From Argyresthia goedartella (lineage: Eukaryota > Arthropoda > Insecta > Lepidoptera > Argyresthiidae), in assembly GCA_949825045.1 (NCBI GenBank), contig OX463815.1, positions 17,291,231 to 17,355,230 on the forward strand: a stretch of 64,000 nucleotides of DNA, written 5' to 3'. The notes beneath the pieces were generated by a model. It was not told the DNA's origin and did no database searches. It saw only the letters and a program-made list of their open reading frames with translations. Positions 35,539 through 46,190 of this stretch are shown here, one piece after another. Made by a program: the position numbers and the translations under genes. Within the stretch, counting starts at the first letter, position 1; each line of letters begins with the position of its first letter.

Positions 35539-36829
35539 CGTGGGGCGCACTATAAGGTTCCGGAATGAATATGAAAAAATACTATTAAAGGTACAAAATT
35601 AATTTATTGTTTTTCAAAATAATCTCCCTTGGCGTCTATGCACTTTTTCATTCGATGAAACCAGTTTTGAAAACTTTTGTGCCACTCCTCTGTGGTGACC
35701 TCTGAAACGTGTTTTTCATACTCCTCGACAGCCTCTTCTAGTGATGAAAATCGTTGACCGCGTAATTGGTTCTTAATTTTTGGGAACAGAAAAAAGACAC
35801 AAGGTGCCAGGTCGGGACTGTATGCAGGATGACTCATGAGTTCTACATTTTTCGCCTTCAAAAAGTCGTTTGTCTGTCTGGCCGTGTGAGAACTAGCATT
35901 GTCGTGGTGCAGGATGATACGGCGTTTACGGTTATTTTTACGGAGTTCGTCAATAATTTCCGGCAAACAAATGGTCGTGTACCAGTCACTATTCACTGTA
36001 CGACGATTCTCTAAAGCAACAGTAGCCACGTGTCCAGTTTTATTAAAAAAAGAAGCAATCATCCGCTTAGATGCACTTTTCACGCGCGCCACTTTGGTTG
36101 GTTTCGGCTCATCTTGAAAGACCCATACGCTCGATTGCTGCTTTGTTTTGGGATCGTAGCAATAAATCCATGTTTCGTCACCTGTTACTATGTCCCACAC
36201 CAAATTTGACGCACCTTCGTTGAATCTGGTAAGCATGGCACTGCACCAAGTGACGCGGTCCGTTTTTTGAGCCTCGGTCAAGTTGTGTGGGATCCACCGC
36301 GAGCACAGCTTTCTCACACCCAAATGTTTGTGTAGGATTAATTGTATTTGACTCATGCCTATTTCTAAGGATGCGCGAATTTCATGGTAGTTCACATGCC
36401 TGTCTGTTTCAATCATACGGCGCACAGCATCGATGTTTTTGTTGGTCACAGCGGTGGACGGCCGACCATCGCGAGATTCGTCACTGAGATTGATACGACC
36501 ACGCTTGAATTCTGCAAACCAGCTATAAACAGTTGTCTTGCATGGTGCTTCATTGCCAAAAGCTGTTTCAAGCCGAGCGATGCTCTGTTGAGCTGTCAAA
36601 TTACACTTAAAATCGTAGAAAATCATACTACGAAAATTTTCCCGAGTTAAATCCATGTTGATGCAGACACACAATTTTTTAAATGGCGCCACAAGGTAAA
36701 AACAAAAGGCAGTCAGATGAAACAAACTGCATTCTATAGCCAAAGAGTTCTATTTTCAAATGTTGCAATATTTTTTTAAATATTGTTTATGTAAGTGGCC
36801 AGTTCCGGAAACTTACAGTGCGCCCTATG
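35539..36829 (-). mobile_element. Complete mariner transposon
   Basis: An element of 1291 bp between TA dinucleotides (35537-35538 and 36830-36831). Terminal inverted repeats of about 27 bases match at roughly 23 positions: the left end carries GGGCGCACTATAAGGTTCCG and the right end, reversed, GGGCGCACTGTAAGTTTCCG. The only gene inside is the transposase ORF on the minus strand. Size, TA target and ORF are those of a standard 1.3 kb mariner. Confidence 0.93.
35604..36656 (-). CDS. Mariner transposase, full-length ORF but third catalytic Asp replaced
   Basis: An uninterrupted 350-codon frame from the ATG at 36656 (MDLTRENFRS); 29 codons further upstream are open but include the inverted-repeat flank and are unlikely to be used. 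Family hallmarks are an N-terminal DNA-binding helix-turn-helix region (YSWFAEFKRGR at 44-54, DGRPST at 63-68), WIPHNL (121-126), TGDETW (158-163), HHDNASSH (250-257) and YSPDLAP (279-285). Mariners cut DNA with a D,D34D triad. Here D160 and D252 are present, but the residue 34 positions after D252 is Val287 (codon GTC at 35796-35798) where the family has Asp in AP(S/C)D(Y/F). The protein is therefore predicted to bind its ends but not to catalyse transposition. Confidence 0.92.
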   Translation of the reverse strand: MDLTRENFRSMIFYDFKCNLTAQQSIARLETAFGNEAPCKTTVYSWFAEFKRGRINLSDESRDGRPSTAVTNKNIDAVRRMIETDRHVNYHEIRASLEIGMSQIQLILHKHLGVRKLCSRWIPHNLTEAQKTDRVTWCSAMLTRFNEGASNLVWDIVTGDETWIYCYDPKTKQQSSVWVFQDEPKPTKVARVKSASKRMIASFFNKTGHVATVALENRRTVNSDWYTTICLPEIIDELRKNNRKRRIILHHDNASSHTARQTNDFLKAKNVELMSHPAYSPDLAPCVFFLFPKIKNQLRGQRFSSLEEAVEEYEKHVSEVTTEEWHKSFQNWFHRMKKCIDAKGDYFEKQ

Positions 36830-36834
36830 TATAT

Positions 36835-37340
36835 ATGCTGTCTTTGAACATATATATGCTTACATATGCAAGTACAAGAGCAGAATATGTTGGTAATAAA
36901 TACGTCTGTATCTCAGTATACCACAAGAATAACGTATAGTCGTCGTCACGTCGCGATTGCATTTCGATATTACCCTTTATCGATTTAGTTATAGCATTCC
37001 TAGTTCCTCTAAACAATTAATCTGCTGCAGTCCTATGATTACAAGTGCTTATTATCCCACGTATCGAAACAATACGTTGCCTAAACGCTCACCTACCGTG
37101 AAGCCTTAAATTACCAATCAAAGTACAAAGGTTTGCATAGCCTGAGGCATCCGACAATTTACTGATTTGTACTTATATCCTTCCTCAAGTATCGTGAGAG
37201 CAAATACCATCTCATTACCTATATGTCGTGATATTTCTTATATCCTAGCTTGTTCACCCAAAGGGATATTGTTTTAAATTGAAATGGAACTGCTATTAAT
37301 TCGGGGTTACATTATAATGTTATGCATACGTCTACGTTAG
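36835..37340. other. Intergenic, no gene seen
   Basis: AT-rich sequence without recognised features. Confidence 0.4.
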
Positions 37341-37785
37341 ATTTTGAACACCGTTAGTTTATAAACTCACTAAATTTATCTTGCGAGATTGTAAACTGTA
37401 CCATACTGCTTACAATATAGCGTATGAATGTTCGTTACTTTTCAATAAAAAAAAAACTTGAATTGTAAGCGAAATGCTAGAGCGAAGTGATGGTTCATAA
37501 CATGGTAGATGAAGGATAGCGATAGGGGGTGGGCGAAGAGAATCCCCCTTTATCCTTCGTGTTTGGTTTGCATAACATTTTAACCCCTTAATGCATGGCC
37601 TAACCCGAAATGGATCGCGAATTTCAACCTTATTGCTTGGTAATAAAGTTCAAAACCTATGAACCCATATATGGGTTACCCTGCATTAAGGGGTTAAACC
37701 CCGTCGGTCTCGTTTTCAGTTTATCGATTGTTTATTATCTCATGCGATAGTAATAAACTAACTATTTTTACGATCTTACGGTTAC
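37340..37785 (-). mobile_element. Family-X element, copy 3, interrupted by a TTAA MITE
   Basis: Diverged relative of 5955-6325. Both carry the GATTGTAAACTGTACC / AGTAAACTGTAGCG-type start, a core ending CCCCTTTATCCTTCGTGTT, then (after the insertion at 37584-37693) ACCCCGTCGGTCTCG corresponding to ACCCTTTCGGTCTGG, a TTTATCGATTG stretch, and a TACGATCTTACGGTTACAT end. Non-coding. Confidence 0.6.
37584..37693. mobile_element. 110-base TTAA MITE
   Basis: Flanked by TTAA at 37580-37583 and 37694-37697. Ends are CCCCTTAATGCATGG and, reversed, CCCCTTAATGCAGGG. Internal TTGGTAATAAAGTTCAAAAC is shared with fragments near 47530, 55710 and 63810. The size and TTAA target suggest a piggyBac-type miniature element. 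Confidence 0.8.
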
Positions 37786-37850
37786 ATTCGGTTTTGTAAA
37801 GTAACGCCCGACTCAAGGGTGGTTATTAATACGACACAGAAGGATATATA

Positions 37851-39262
37851 CAGGATGTCCGGTAGATCGATGTAAAGAATTAAACCGAAATTAGTACAGG
37901 CCATTTAGAACCATTTGATCCAAACATGCATATGGCGAAGTCTTGCCATTAATTTTTTATTGACGATTTAGGGTTCTTGAAGAAAATTGCCAGATTTTCA
38001 CAGTTAAATGATTATCATTGCAAAACTAAACAATAATTGGATTATTTTACAATTGATTGTGATAAATCACTTAATAGGCATTCTAATAAATCTTGATTTG
38101 TGCATCTTCTACGTCAGACGTGACTTTTACAGATCATTGAATAGCACGGCAAACAATCATCAATAAAATAAGTTTTTCGGAACTAATTTAACAAAAACAA
38201 TTGAAAGCCCTTACCATACATAAAAACAATGTCGGTATATTTTTCATTAGAAAAACTAGCCATAACGAGATTTCGACCCAGAGCCCAGAACATATTGAAG
38301 AAAATCCAAGACGTAAAGACACAATGTGTGAAATTATCCCAGTGAAATATAAATTGACATTTAAACTATAAAAGAAAATCGCGAAAAATAATACTAGAAT
38401 AAGGAGGTTTAATTTGGTTCAATCCAATTATTTTCAATTTCGTAGGCTGTTTAGTTCATAGGAGATGCATTAGGCGGTGAGAAGCTATCTTGTCGACTGT
38501 TTTCCAAATTGCTGGATCGGCAGAGACGGGCCTATTCCTCGGCCTGCTCGTTCACCAGGCCTGACCACAATGGACTATTTTGTGTGGGGCAGAGCCAAAG
38601 AACTGGCCAGCAACACAAAAGAGGATTTCAATTATAATAATGGCTTTCGACATCATGAAAGATGAAATGATGCTCAAAGTCATGACCACAGTAGTCCGAA
38701 GACGGGCTGGGGTCTGTGTGAGGAACCAAGGATCTCATTTCGAGCATGAATAGCATAAATTTCATTAATTAAAAAGACTGTCTAAAAGTCTATTTTTCTC
38801 CCTCAAACTGGTTAGTAGGTAAAAACTTCAAGAATGTGTGAGGATCTACGTCAATAATACCTTAAATGAAAGATACTAAGATTTTTATAATAAAGATTTG
38901 CACATAATAAGCTTTCATTTGTTTTTGTTAAATTAGGTCCGAAAAACTTATTTTATTGATGATTGCAATTTGCCGTGCTCTTCAATGGTCTGTAAAAACC
39001 AAGTCTGACGTAGCAGATGCACAAATCAAGATTTATTATAATTCTTATTAAGTGGTTTATTAGAATCAATTGTAAAATAATCCAACTATTGTTTAGTTTT
39101 GCAATGATAATCACTTAACTGTGAAAATATGTAAATTTTCTTCAAAAACACTAAATCGTCAATAAAAATTTAACGGTAAGACTTCGCCATATTTATGTTC
39201 GGCTCAAATGATTCTAAATGGTCTGTACTAACTTCGCATCGATCGATCTATCGGACACCCTG
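37851..39262 (+). mobile_element. Tc1/mariner-type element with about 350-base inverted arms
   Basis: A unit of 1412 bp flanked by TA (37849-37850, 39263-39264). Left arm 37851-38208 and right arm 38911-39262 are inverted copies, starting CAGGATGTCCGGTAGATCGA and CAGGGTGTCCGATAGATCGA and matching inward through TAGTACAG(G/A)CCATTTAGAA, TTGCAAAACTAAACAAT and TTTAACAAAAACAA. The middle contains a transposase remnant on the plus strand (about 38477-38665) with GRDGPIPRPARSPGL, TMDYFVWG and KEDFNY, resembling the third-acidic-residue region of Tc1/mariner-like transposases (PARSPDLTPLDYFLWG is the usual form). Most of the gene is gone. Confidence 0.8.
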
Positions 39263-39983
39263 TAAATATAAAGCAGTAAAAAATACCTGAAAATCATTAA
39301 ATTAAAAAATATGTATGTGCAATAAAGAATTATGAAAATTGTGGTCTTACCGCGCTCGCAATATCGGGCACTCGGCGCGCGGGGCGTGCGTGCGCTTCGT
39401 GGGCCGGCCGGGTAGCGTCGTCTGAAAAGCCCTTGGGGCACAACGCTGAGTCTCGTTGTGCCTCACGGGCTTTTCAGAATTTCGAACCACTCGAAAAGCC
39501 AGAGCGCTACAGCGCGACGCTCCGTTGTACCACACAGGGTTTTGCAGAACTCACATTGACAATTCATCATCTGAATAGCCAGTGGGGTACAGCGCCTGCG
39601 GCCCTGTGTCCCTCAGGCTTTTCATGGATTAGTTTCTTGTTAAAAAACCGGAGCGCTACAACGCTGCAACGCGCTTAGGTATATCCTAATTTTATTAACT
39701 CAAAATGTGTATTTCTAATAGATCAAGTTTGTTCTTGAACTAAACGTAACTTGTCATGGCCGTTTTTACTATCCTTTCAGACAATCTTTTCAAAATTTAT
39801 ATGTCTTATAGATCAAGTTTGCTCTTGAACGTACTAGTTACGGCCGATTTTACTATCTTCAGACAAGCTTTTTTCTGTCGAATTTTTATTCTCCACTATT
39901 TGTCATTGTCAAATCTAAACAAGTCAAAATCCTCATCAGAGAATAACAACAGTTTTTTATTGATTCACACATCTTGATTATAA

Positions 39984-41275
39984 TAGAATAGAATAGAATA
40001 GAATATTTTTATTTTCAGACATTACATCCATTTGTACATACTTATTATAGGGTTTAATAATAACAATTTTAATTAATAATTATATTTGACCATTGTCTGG
40101 TGAAACGAGTGTCAATTTGATCCGCGATCACAGACAGGATGGTGCTGCGGCTGGCGCGGAGTCTGGCGAACGTCGAGGCGTATCGCTTACATAGCGTTGT
40201 GTAGAAGCAGTCGACGCGCGCCTCTGCGAACATCCCCGACGCACTACAGCGCCGCGGCAGCCGCAGCAGCCGCCTGAATGCGTTATTAAATTGAACACGA
40301 ATGGCACTGAAGGATTTCTTCGTGTATTTGGTTCACAGGCTACATGAGTAAAGCGATGTACAGTATGCTCTAAATAGTATAAGTTTGACTGGTACTGTAC
40401 ACTGCGCGAACCTGTGGGATATCATATTCGCTCTGACTGCTAGCGCCCTTCTCTCCCTCTCGATATCTGCATCGTCACTCAAATCCTCGGTAACAATGTG
40501 TCCGAGATATTTGAATGACGATACTCTCTTTAACTGTGTTCCATTTAACATGACTGGAGGCATCTTAGTAGGACATTTAATACCCGCCTTAAAAACCATC
40601 ATCTCACTTTTTGTTTCATTACACTTTAGACCGTGCTCAACGACATATGATTCACATCTTGCCAGCAGCTTCCTGATTGAAGGAGCCAGTAAAGCCATAT
40701 CATCAGCGTAACTAATGTTGTTGACACTTACATTATCGATAGAACAGCCAACAGGCATGTTACTAAACCCTTCAATCAGTTCATTAACATAAAGATTAAA
40801 AAGCTTAGGTGATGTGAGTCCCCCCTGTCTCACCCCACATTCAAGTCTATAGGAATCGGATTGTGCCTCAGCCCATTTCACTGTGTTTAGTTGATTCGAA
40901 TACCAGAATTTAAATAAGTGAATAACCTCCAGAGGTAAATTTGTTTTTCCTAGCTTTGTCCAAAGCACATCATAATGTACCAGATCAAATTCCTTGGACA
41001 AATCTAGAAAATATGCATAGACGGGTGTTTTTCTATCAGCATAATACCCAACAGTATGCTTGAGACTCAAAATAACAGATTCCGTGGAAAGTTGAGGCCT
41101 AAACCCAAACTGTGCATCGTGTAGCTGTATGTAGCTGTATAATACTGTCAATAACTTCATCAGAACAAAATTACCATAAATCACCGGTGAGAAGTTGTGA
41201 CCCGGAAACGCACGTGGTTCCCAAAACTGCCTAATAATATTGGATCTCTTTGTTCCACTCATCAATGCTCTATTT
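39984..41275 (-). pseudogene. Non-LTR retrotransposon fragment with reverse transcriptase
   Basis: The open frame 40333-41265 (310 codons, minus strand) contains a reverse transcriptase: FGFRPQLSTESVILSLKHT, AYFLDLSKEFDLVHYDVLW, ECGVRQGGLTSPKLFNLYVN, the catalytic YADDMALL and FKYLGHIVTEDLS. The Asp of the first catalytic motif is present in FLDLSKEFD, although the usual KAFD is KEFD. The frame ends at TAG-type stops before 40333 and is 5'-truncated. A TATTC tail follows on the minus strand (39984-40006). It resembles RTE/Proto2-type elements; the clade is uncertain. Confidence 0.8.
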
Positions 41276-41454
41276 CACGCCTAGCGCATGCATCGCACCT
41301 TCGCTAATCCTCTATCTCTTTCACGCCTAGTGCATGGGTCACACGCTCTTTACCCCACGGGCTATTCAGACGATAAATTGTCAATGTGAGCGTTGAAAAC
41401 CCCTTGTAGTACAACGCAGCGTCGTGTCTGGTTTTTCGAGGGGTTGGAAATTCT

Positions 41455-41506
41455 GAAAAGCCCGTGGGGCACAACGCGGCGCAGCGTTGTGCCCCACGGG
41501 CTTTTC
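41455..41506. repeat. Perfect hairpin, 23-base arms
   Basis: GAAAAGCCCGTGGGGCACAA... (41455-41477) and its exact complement (41484-41506) around a 6-base loop. A diverged counterpart lies at 39422-39477 (22 of 24 matches). Confidence 0.95.
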
Positions 41507-41920
41507 TTTTTACAAGTTTACAAATGCTATGTAAAATGTCGTCCCTGAGTCGGGCGTAACTTTACAAAACAACACCCTGTATAGGCATGTTAAGATAGAC
41601 GCATGCGTGGAATAATCAACATCCTGCTAAATTGAGTGTCATAATTGTACTTGAAGTTTAATATGCCAATCATAAATTAATTTACACATTAATAATCTAA
41701 AACTAAGCACACGATGGGGTAAGAGTAAGATATATATCGATAGATATATCGATTTACTGATATTTATTGATAAGTAGTAACCAATGTCGTTTTTATAACT
41801 ATGAGAATCAACTGAGTTTACAAGCAGTTCTAATTTCGAACGACCATTTCCGGCTTCAAAAATAGGTTATTACAAAGCGTTTGAATTTCAAATGAGGCTT
41901 CCTCAGGCCCGAAGAATACA

Positions 41921-41977
41921 AAGATGAAATACACTATATATATATATATATATATATATAGTGTATTTCATCTTATG

Positions 41978-42054
<77 letters not shown>
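41921..42054. repeat. 54-base perfect palindrome and long (TA)n tract
   Basis: AAGATGAAATACAC (41921-41934), 26 bases of TA, then GTGTATTTCATCTT (41961-41974) form a perfect palindrome. A second, nearly pure TA run of about 75 bases follows at about 41979-42053. Confidence 0.93.
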
Positions 42055-42056
<2 letters not shown>

Positions 42057-42345
42057 TTATACTTATATATTGAAAATTGACTAATATAAATAGATCAACC
42101 GGCGATCACTTGTTTCACGGATGGTTCGTTAAGAGAGAGCACAAAACTAGCAGGAGCTTGTTAATGTATCTTGAATAGTAATGGACAAGACAAATCAATT
42201 GCCTTGGGGCTATACGCCAGCGTGATCCAAGCGAGATCGACGCTATAGTGGAATATGCTGCTGCCCTAAAGGAAACATCAGATACTGAAAATAAGACTGT
42301 AGTAATATATTCAAGCAACCTTAACACTTTCAGAAAAAAAAGAGC
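42055..42345. other. Intergenic, nothing recognised
   Basis: No gene or matched repeat seen. Confidence 0.4.
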
Positions 42346-42349
42346 TCCT

Positions 42350-42492
42350 TGGTCTAATGGGTTTTACGCTTGCTTCTCACACAAGAGATACAGGTTCGAT
42401 TCCTGCCCATGCACCAATGAGATAATCAATTTACCCTAAGTACATTGTACGGACGTTCTAACAACTAACGGTTTTGACAATCTTACGATGAC
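42350..42492 (+). mobile_element. tRNA-derived SINE, family C, fused to a family-X end
   Basis: TTGGTCTAATGGGTTTTACG, CAGGTTCGATTCCTGCCC (B-box) and CCAATGAGATAATCAATTTA form the SINE-C head. From 42458 the sequence switches to CAACTAACGGTTTTGACAAT..GACATATACC, the terminus of family X (compare 6287-6325). The junction suggests insertion of one element into the other followed by deletion. Confidence 0.65.
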
Positions 42493-43200
42493 ATATACCT
42501 AAATAAGTATCTCAATAGCGCCATTGCAGTCGGAATTTTATTACAGAAGCGTATACAGTCTCCCATAAAAGAACTACTAACTTTTGTGAGTCTAACCATT
42601 AGAAAAAAAAGTTTATGTTTATTTCTAGTTTGCACATTGTGGCGGCTATCAATGGTTTTAAAGCTACTGATAATTTTCCTCACAAAAATATTGTTTTCAC
42701 AGATATATTGACTTGCAACTGTTAGGATGTTGGTTACTTTGAAGAAATCTCCCAAAGACTCTCTATTGCCTAGCTAATAAAAAAATCGGATCGCTCTCTT
42801 CTGTAAAATGAAGATGGTCTCAATGTCAGCAGCCATTCCCCATAGTAGTATGCCGTAGGACATAATGCTATGGAAATAACTAAAATATACAAGCCTAGCA
42901 GTTGCAACGTCAGTCAATTCCCTGATTCTTTTGACTGCGTATGCTACGGAGCTAAGTCTATGTGCTAATTTTACAATAGGGGACCCCACTGTAGTTTGGC
43001 ATCAATAGTGATGCCAAGAAATACAGTTTCATCTACTAGTTTTAGTTTGTCTTTCCCCAATACAATGTTACTCTCAACTTGCTTTACATTAGGTAAAGTG
43101 AATTTTATGCACTTTGTCTTTTTTGTATTCAGAAGCAAGTTATTGGCAGTAAACCAGTCTAGTTCTCGCAAGAGAGCATTATTTGTTTCCTGTTAGTAAT
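42490..43200 (-). pseudogene. LINE family L-A, decayed copy
   Basis: Minus-strand frames carry LDWFTANNLLLNTKKTKCIK and FLGITIDAKLQWGP (42971-43171), SYGILLWGMAADIETIFILQ (42774-42989), and VTNILTVASQYICENNIFV with FMGDCIRFCNKIPTA (42483-42755). Frames are broken between the pieces. Both the 5' reverse transcriptase domain and a clear 3' tail are missing. Confidence 0.75.
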
Positions 43201-44925
43201 TTTCCTGTCTTATAATTTTTTGCGATAAAGCTTTGCTTCCTGCCAAATTGAATGAATATAGGTCTATGGGAAGTATCCTACAGGTATTATTTCCCTTGCG
43301 GGTATCAAGCAAATTCTGCAAATTCGTAACTGTTTCTCCCCTTATTTGAAAAAAAAACTGAATCGCTAAAAATAACATATAAGTATCGAACTTGCTTACA
43401 AAATTTCACTAGAATCGGTTCCAGAAATGCGACCTAATAGAGGAGAACAACCGGAAATCCGGACATACGAAAGCATTTCATTGATTGATTGTAGTATGTT
43501 GAATTTGTGTTATAAGGTATTTTAGAGCTTAAGCTAGTGTGAAGGTACTGAACAAAGCAGAATAATTACTATTATCCTTTAATTATACTGTACGTAAACA
43601 TACTCAAACGGGAATAAAACACGAAAACAAAAGTACCTTGTGCAGCGTGAACTCGCAGACGTCGTTTTAAGACTCCTTTGTAATGCTAATTTTTATTTCA
43701 ATTTTATTGGGATACAAACTGGTTGATTTTTTATAGGTTTATGCGAAATTGAAAGTTCGAATTATTCTAGATTCTTATTAGTAGTTGTCAGTTTTGGCAG
43801 GACTGGAAAAAATCATTTTCATTGAGCTGTTCGAGTCGAAAGCATTTTGATGCACATTTTTTTCGTTTCACCAGTTTTTTTCGCGTTGAGAGTTGTCGTG
43901 TAATGTATTTTGGGCAGCCTTTGAAGCCAGGCAGAATTTTCCTTGGGCAAGAATTGATGCCGGCCTAAATTATTGCTGGCATTTTCCCGATATTTCTCCG
44001 ATATTTCATCTGAACTCAAAGGCCAGACTTTGGAAGCGATCTGGGTATGTATTTGGTGTTTATATTCCGTGGTGGCATTTTGTTCGTGTTAGCGTTATTC
44101 TGGTACTTATCATTATATCATATATGTAGCTTTTGGTGGAGAGCTGCGCATCGAGCCATAACCCCAATTTTTGAAACCGACACCGCGGACGCGTAGTCCT
44201 CAAGAAGGCGTGCTTTGAAGCAGGCAGACGCAGGCAGGCAGGCGTACGTGAACGAGGAAGTTGGACGCCGTTTCAGGAGATCCCCCGTATTTTTTTGACC
44301 CAATCCATATTTTTGTTTATTGGAACTGTCGTATGTATTTTAATTTAAATTTTGTTTCATAGCGCGGCTTCACTCTTTCGACAACTTTAAATCTTTAAAC
44401 AGGATTATGTCGTCTGTTCATCATTAACTCATCTAAATTCCTAATTTGGCATTTGTATGCCACCGTCAAAGATATTTTCGGCATATTTTTGGGCAATCAT
44501 TCATATAACCCCTCGTTCATTCCATATGCACTTCATATCCTACTCATACAATCATTTCATTTTCACGTCGAGTCCTGAACAAAGTGCACATACAGCGTCA
44601 AAAGCGCATTACAAAGGTATTGATTTCATTTTAAACGAACCAGCAATTTCGGTGTTCTTTTGCGACATAGACAGGTTCAGTTTGTGATCTCTTTTCTGGT
44701 TTAATTTTCGGTCTTGGACACGGCTGTGATTCAATATTTTGTTGTAAACTTATGATTTTATTATTAAAATAAATTATACGTGTTTTGTCAGTGAATGTTT
44801 TTACTTATTTATCACTACACTAGGTAATAGTGACGGATTTTGACTACTGCAGTAATGAGGCCACGTTACATAAGTTTTATGTTTATGTTTCTTACTCATA
44901 AACCAATGTTCAAAAAAAATCTGAC
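43200..44925. other. Intergenic, no gene seen
   Basis: No convincing ORF or within-window repeat. A short repeat run (GCAGGCAGACGCAGGCAGGC) lies near 44219-44245. Confidence 0.4.
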
Positions 44926-44927
44926 AA

Positions 44928-45135
44928 CCTCTGTGGCGCAGCGGTTGTGACTTTGTCTACTATACGAGAGGTCCCGGGTTCGATCCCCGGCTGGGGGTAA
45001 AGAAACAAAATATCCCCAGGTCTTGGATGTTTATATTTGTATGACGTCGCTGTTGCTGGTACCCACGACACAGGGTATCCTAGTACGGGGCCAGAAGCAA
45101 TGTATGTGCCTATATGTAAATGTTTAAATGTTTAA
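44928..45135 (+). mobile_element. tRNA-derived SINE, family A
   Basis: Head ACCTCTGTGGCGCAGCGGTT and B-box GGGTTCGATCCCCGGC at 44932-44995, then the body (CCCCAGGTCTTGGATGTTTA, CACAGGGTATCCTAGTACGG, GCCAGAAGCAATGTATGTGC) and a TGTAAATGTTTAAATG tail. The anticodon-arm region is not tRNA-like and the same composite recurs in the window, so it is a SINE. Confidence 0.8.
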
Positions 45136-45139
45136 TTGT

Positions 45140-46185
45140 ATTTAGAGCTGTTGGTAGTCAGCTCCTTTAAGTAACAACTACCAAATCCAATCCCCCATTA
45201 TTTGGGATTCAAAGAACTTTCAAAACCTTTAGAACGAAAATTAGTTTTACCAAATTCTAGTAAATGTTGTAAAACTCAAGAATAACTGCTCCACGATCTT
45301 AGTGACAAAAAGCAGTAAAATATAACGACCATGGTATTGCAATGAGATTATCTTGTATGTATTTAAATATACATATGACTCTACACCAGAGGTCAGTAGC
45401 TCAATACTTATAAACGGAAATGCAAAAGCAGCTTTTATAATATTGTTTGATTCCTTATGTACCCTCTCAAAATAAAATCACGACAAGTCCACTGCAAAAT
45501 TAAATTAATATTAATTAGAAATTTTATGTTAAATTGATGTTTAGAAAATGGAAAAACCGTCACTTTTCCACATCTTCACAATTTACAGCTTACTTTCAGT
45601 GTATTCCAATATCGTTATCGAAATAAAAACTTTAAAAATGCTGACAGTAATATCTTAGGATGATTAAGTTATTGTCATTGGACTCGTCGCAAAATATATA
45701 ACAATCCACACAATTGATATAAGTATAAATTGATTTAAGTGATGTATATAGGTTAACTAAATTCAGCATGCAAATTTTTCTCGTGTCCGTTTGACATGTT
45801 AACTTTATCTAGCCTTATTTACGGCATTCATTTTGAAATTGTATCAAGGTATCATTGGGTATGTCACAATGAAAAAGTTTCGGCCGGTGTCGGTCAATAG
45901 CTGTAATCAAACCGGATCGCCACATAATAAGAAGAATTTGCGAGTTTACTTTCATCATCTATCGTAAAATGGTGAGACCACGCCCTTCACTCGGTTTCAT
46001 AGTCTCACGAAACCAGCCATTACTTAAAACTGCCACTGCCTCACTAAAATAAATGACGCATCTGATAGCATAGGTTGTATGTACATAATTAAAATGATAA
46101 CGAACACTCTCTTTAATTTCTATAATAAGAGCACGGTATCCTAAGCTATAGTTTCTTAAAATATTCTAACCTACATTAAAATAAT
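45140..46185. other. Intergenic downstream of CPR-d
   Basis: AT-rich; no gene seen. Confidence 0.4.
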
Positions 46186-46190
46186 TTCTT

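Larger units (their letters stand above)
39421..41506. mobile_element. Inverted-repeat element with hairpin termini, split by a LINE
   Basis: Left arm about 39421-39605 and right arm about 41335-41506 are inverted copies about 175 bases long. Shared landmarks are CTGAAAAGCCC...GGGGCACAACG, GAATTTC(G/C)AACC, CTCACATTGACAATT and CTGAATAGCC(A/C)GTGGGGTA. Each arm ends in a hairpin (39422-39477 and 41455-41506). The interior is occupied by a LINE at 39984-41275. No transposase is visible. Confidence 0.65.
37791..41579. mobile_element. MITE family P, copy split by nested insertions
   Basis: The left end, 37791-37840 (GTTTTGTAAAGTAACGCCCG, GGTGGTTATTAATACGACAC), and the right end, 41537-41579 (GTCCCTGAGTCGGGCGTAAC, TTTACAAAACAACACCCTG), correspond to the two ends of the compact 194-base copy at 63470-63663. 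All 3.7 kb between them is therefore attributable to later insertions: 37851-39262 and 39421-41506, the latter holding a LINE. Confidence 0.7.

Noticed and set aside
44932..45000. tRNA-like sequence with a good B-box.
   Set aside because: It recurs at 7.3, 52.8 and 60.7 kb with the same non-tRNA body and cannot form a normal cloverleaf; it is the head of a SINE.
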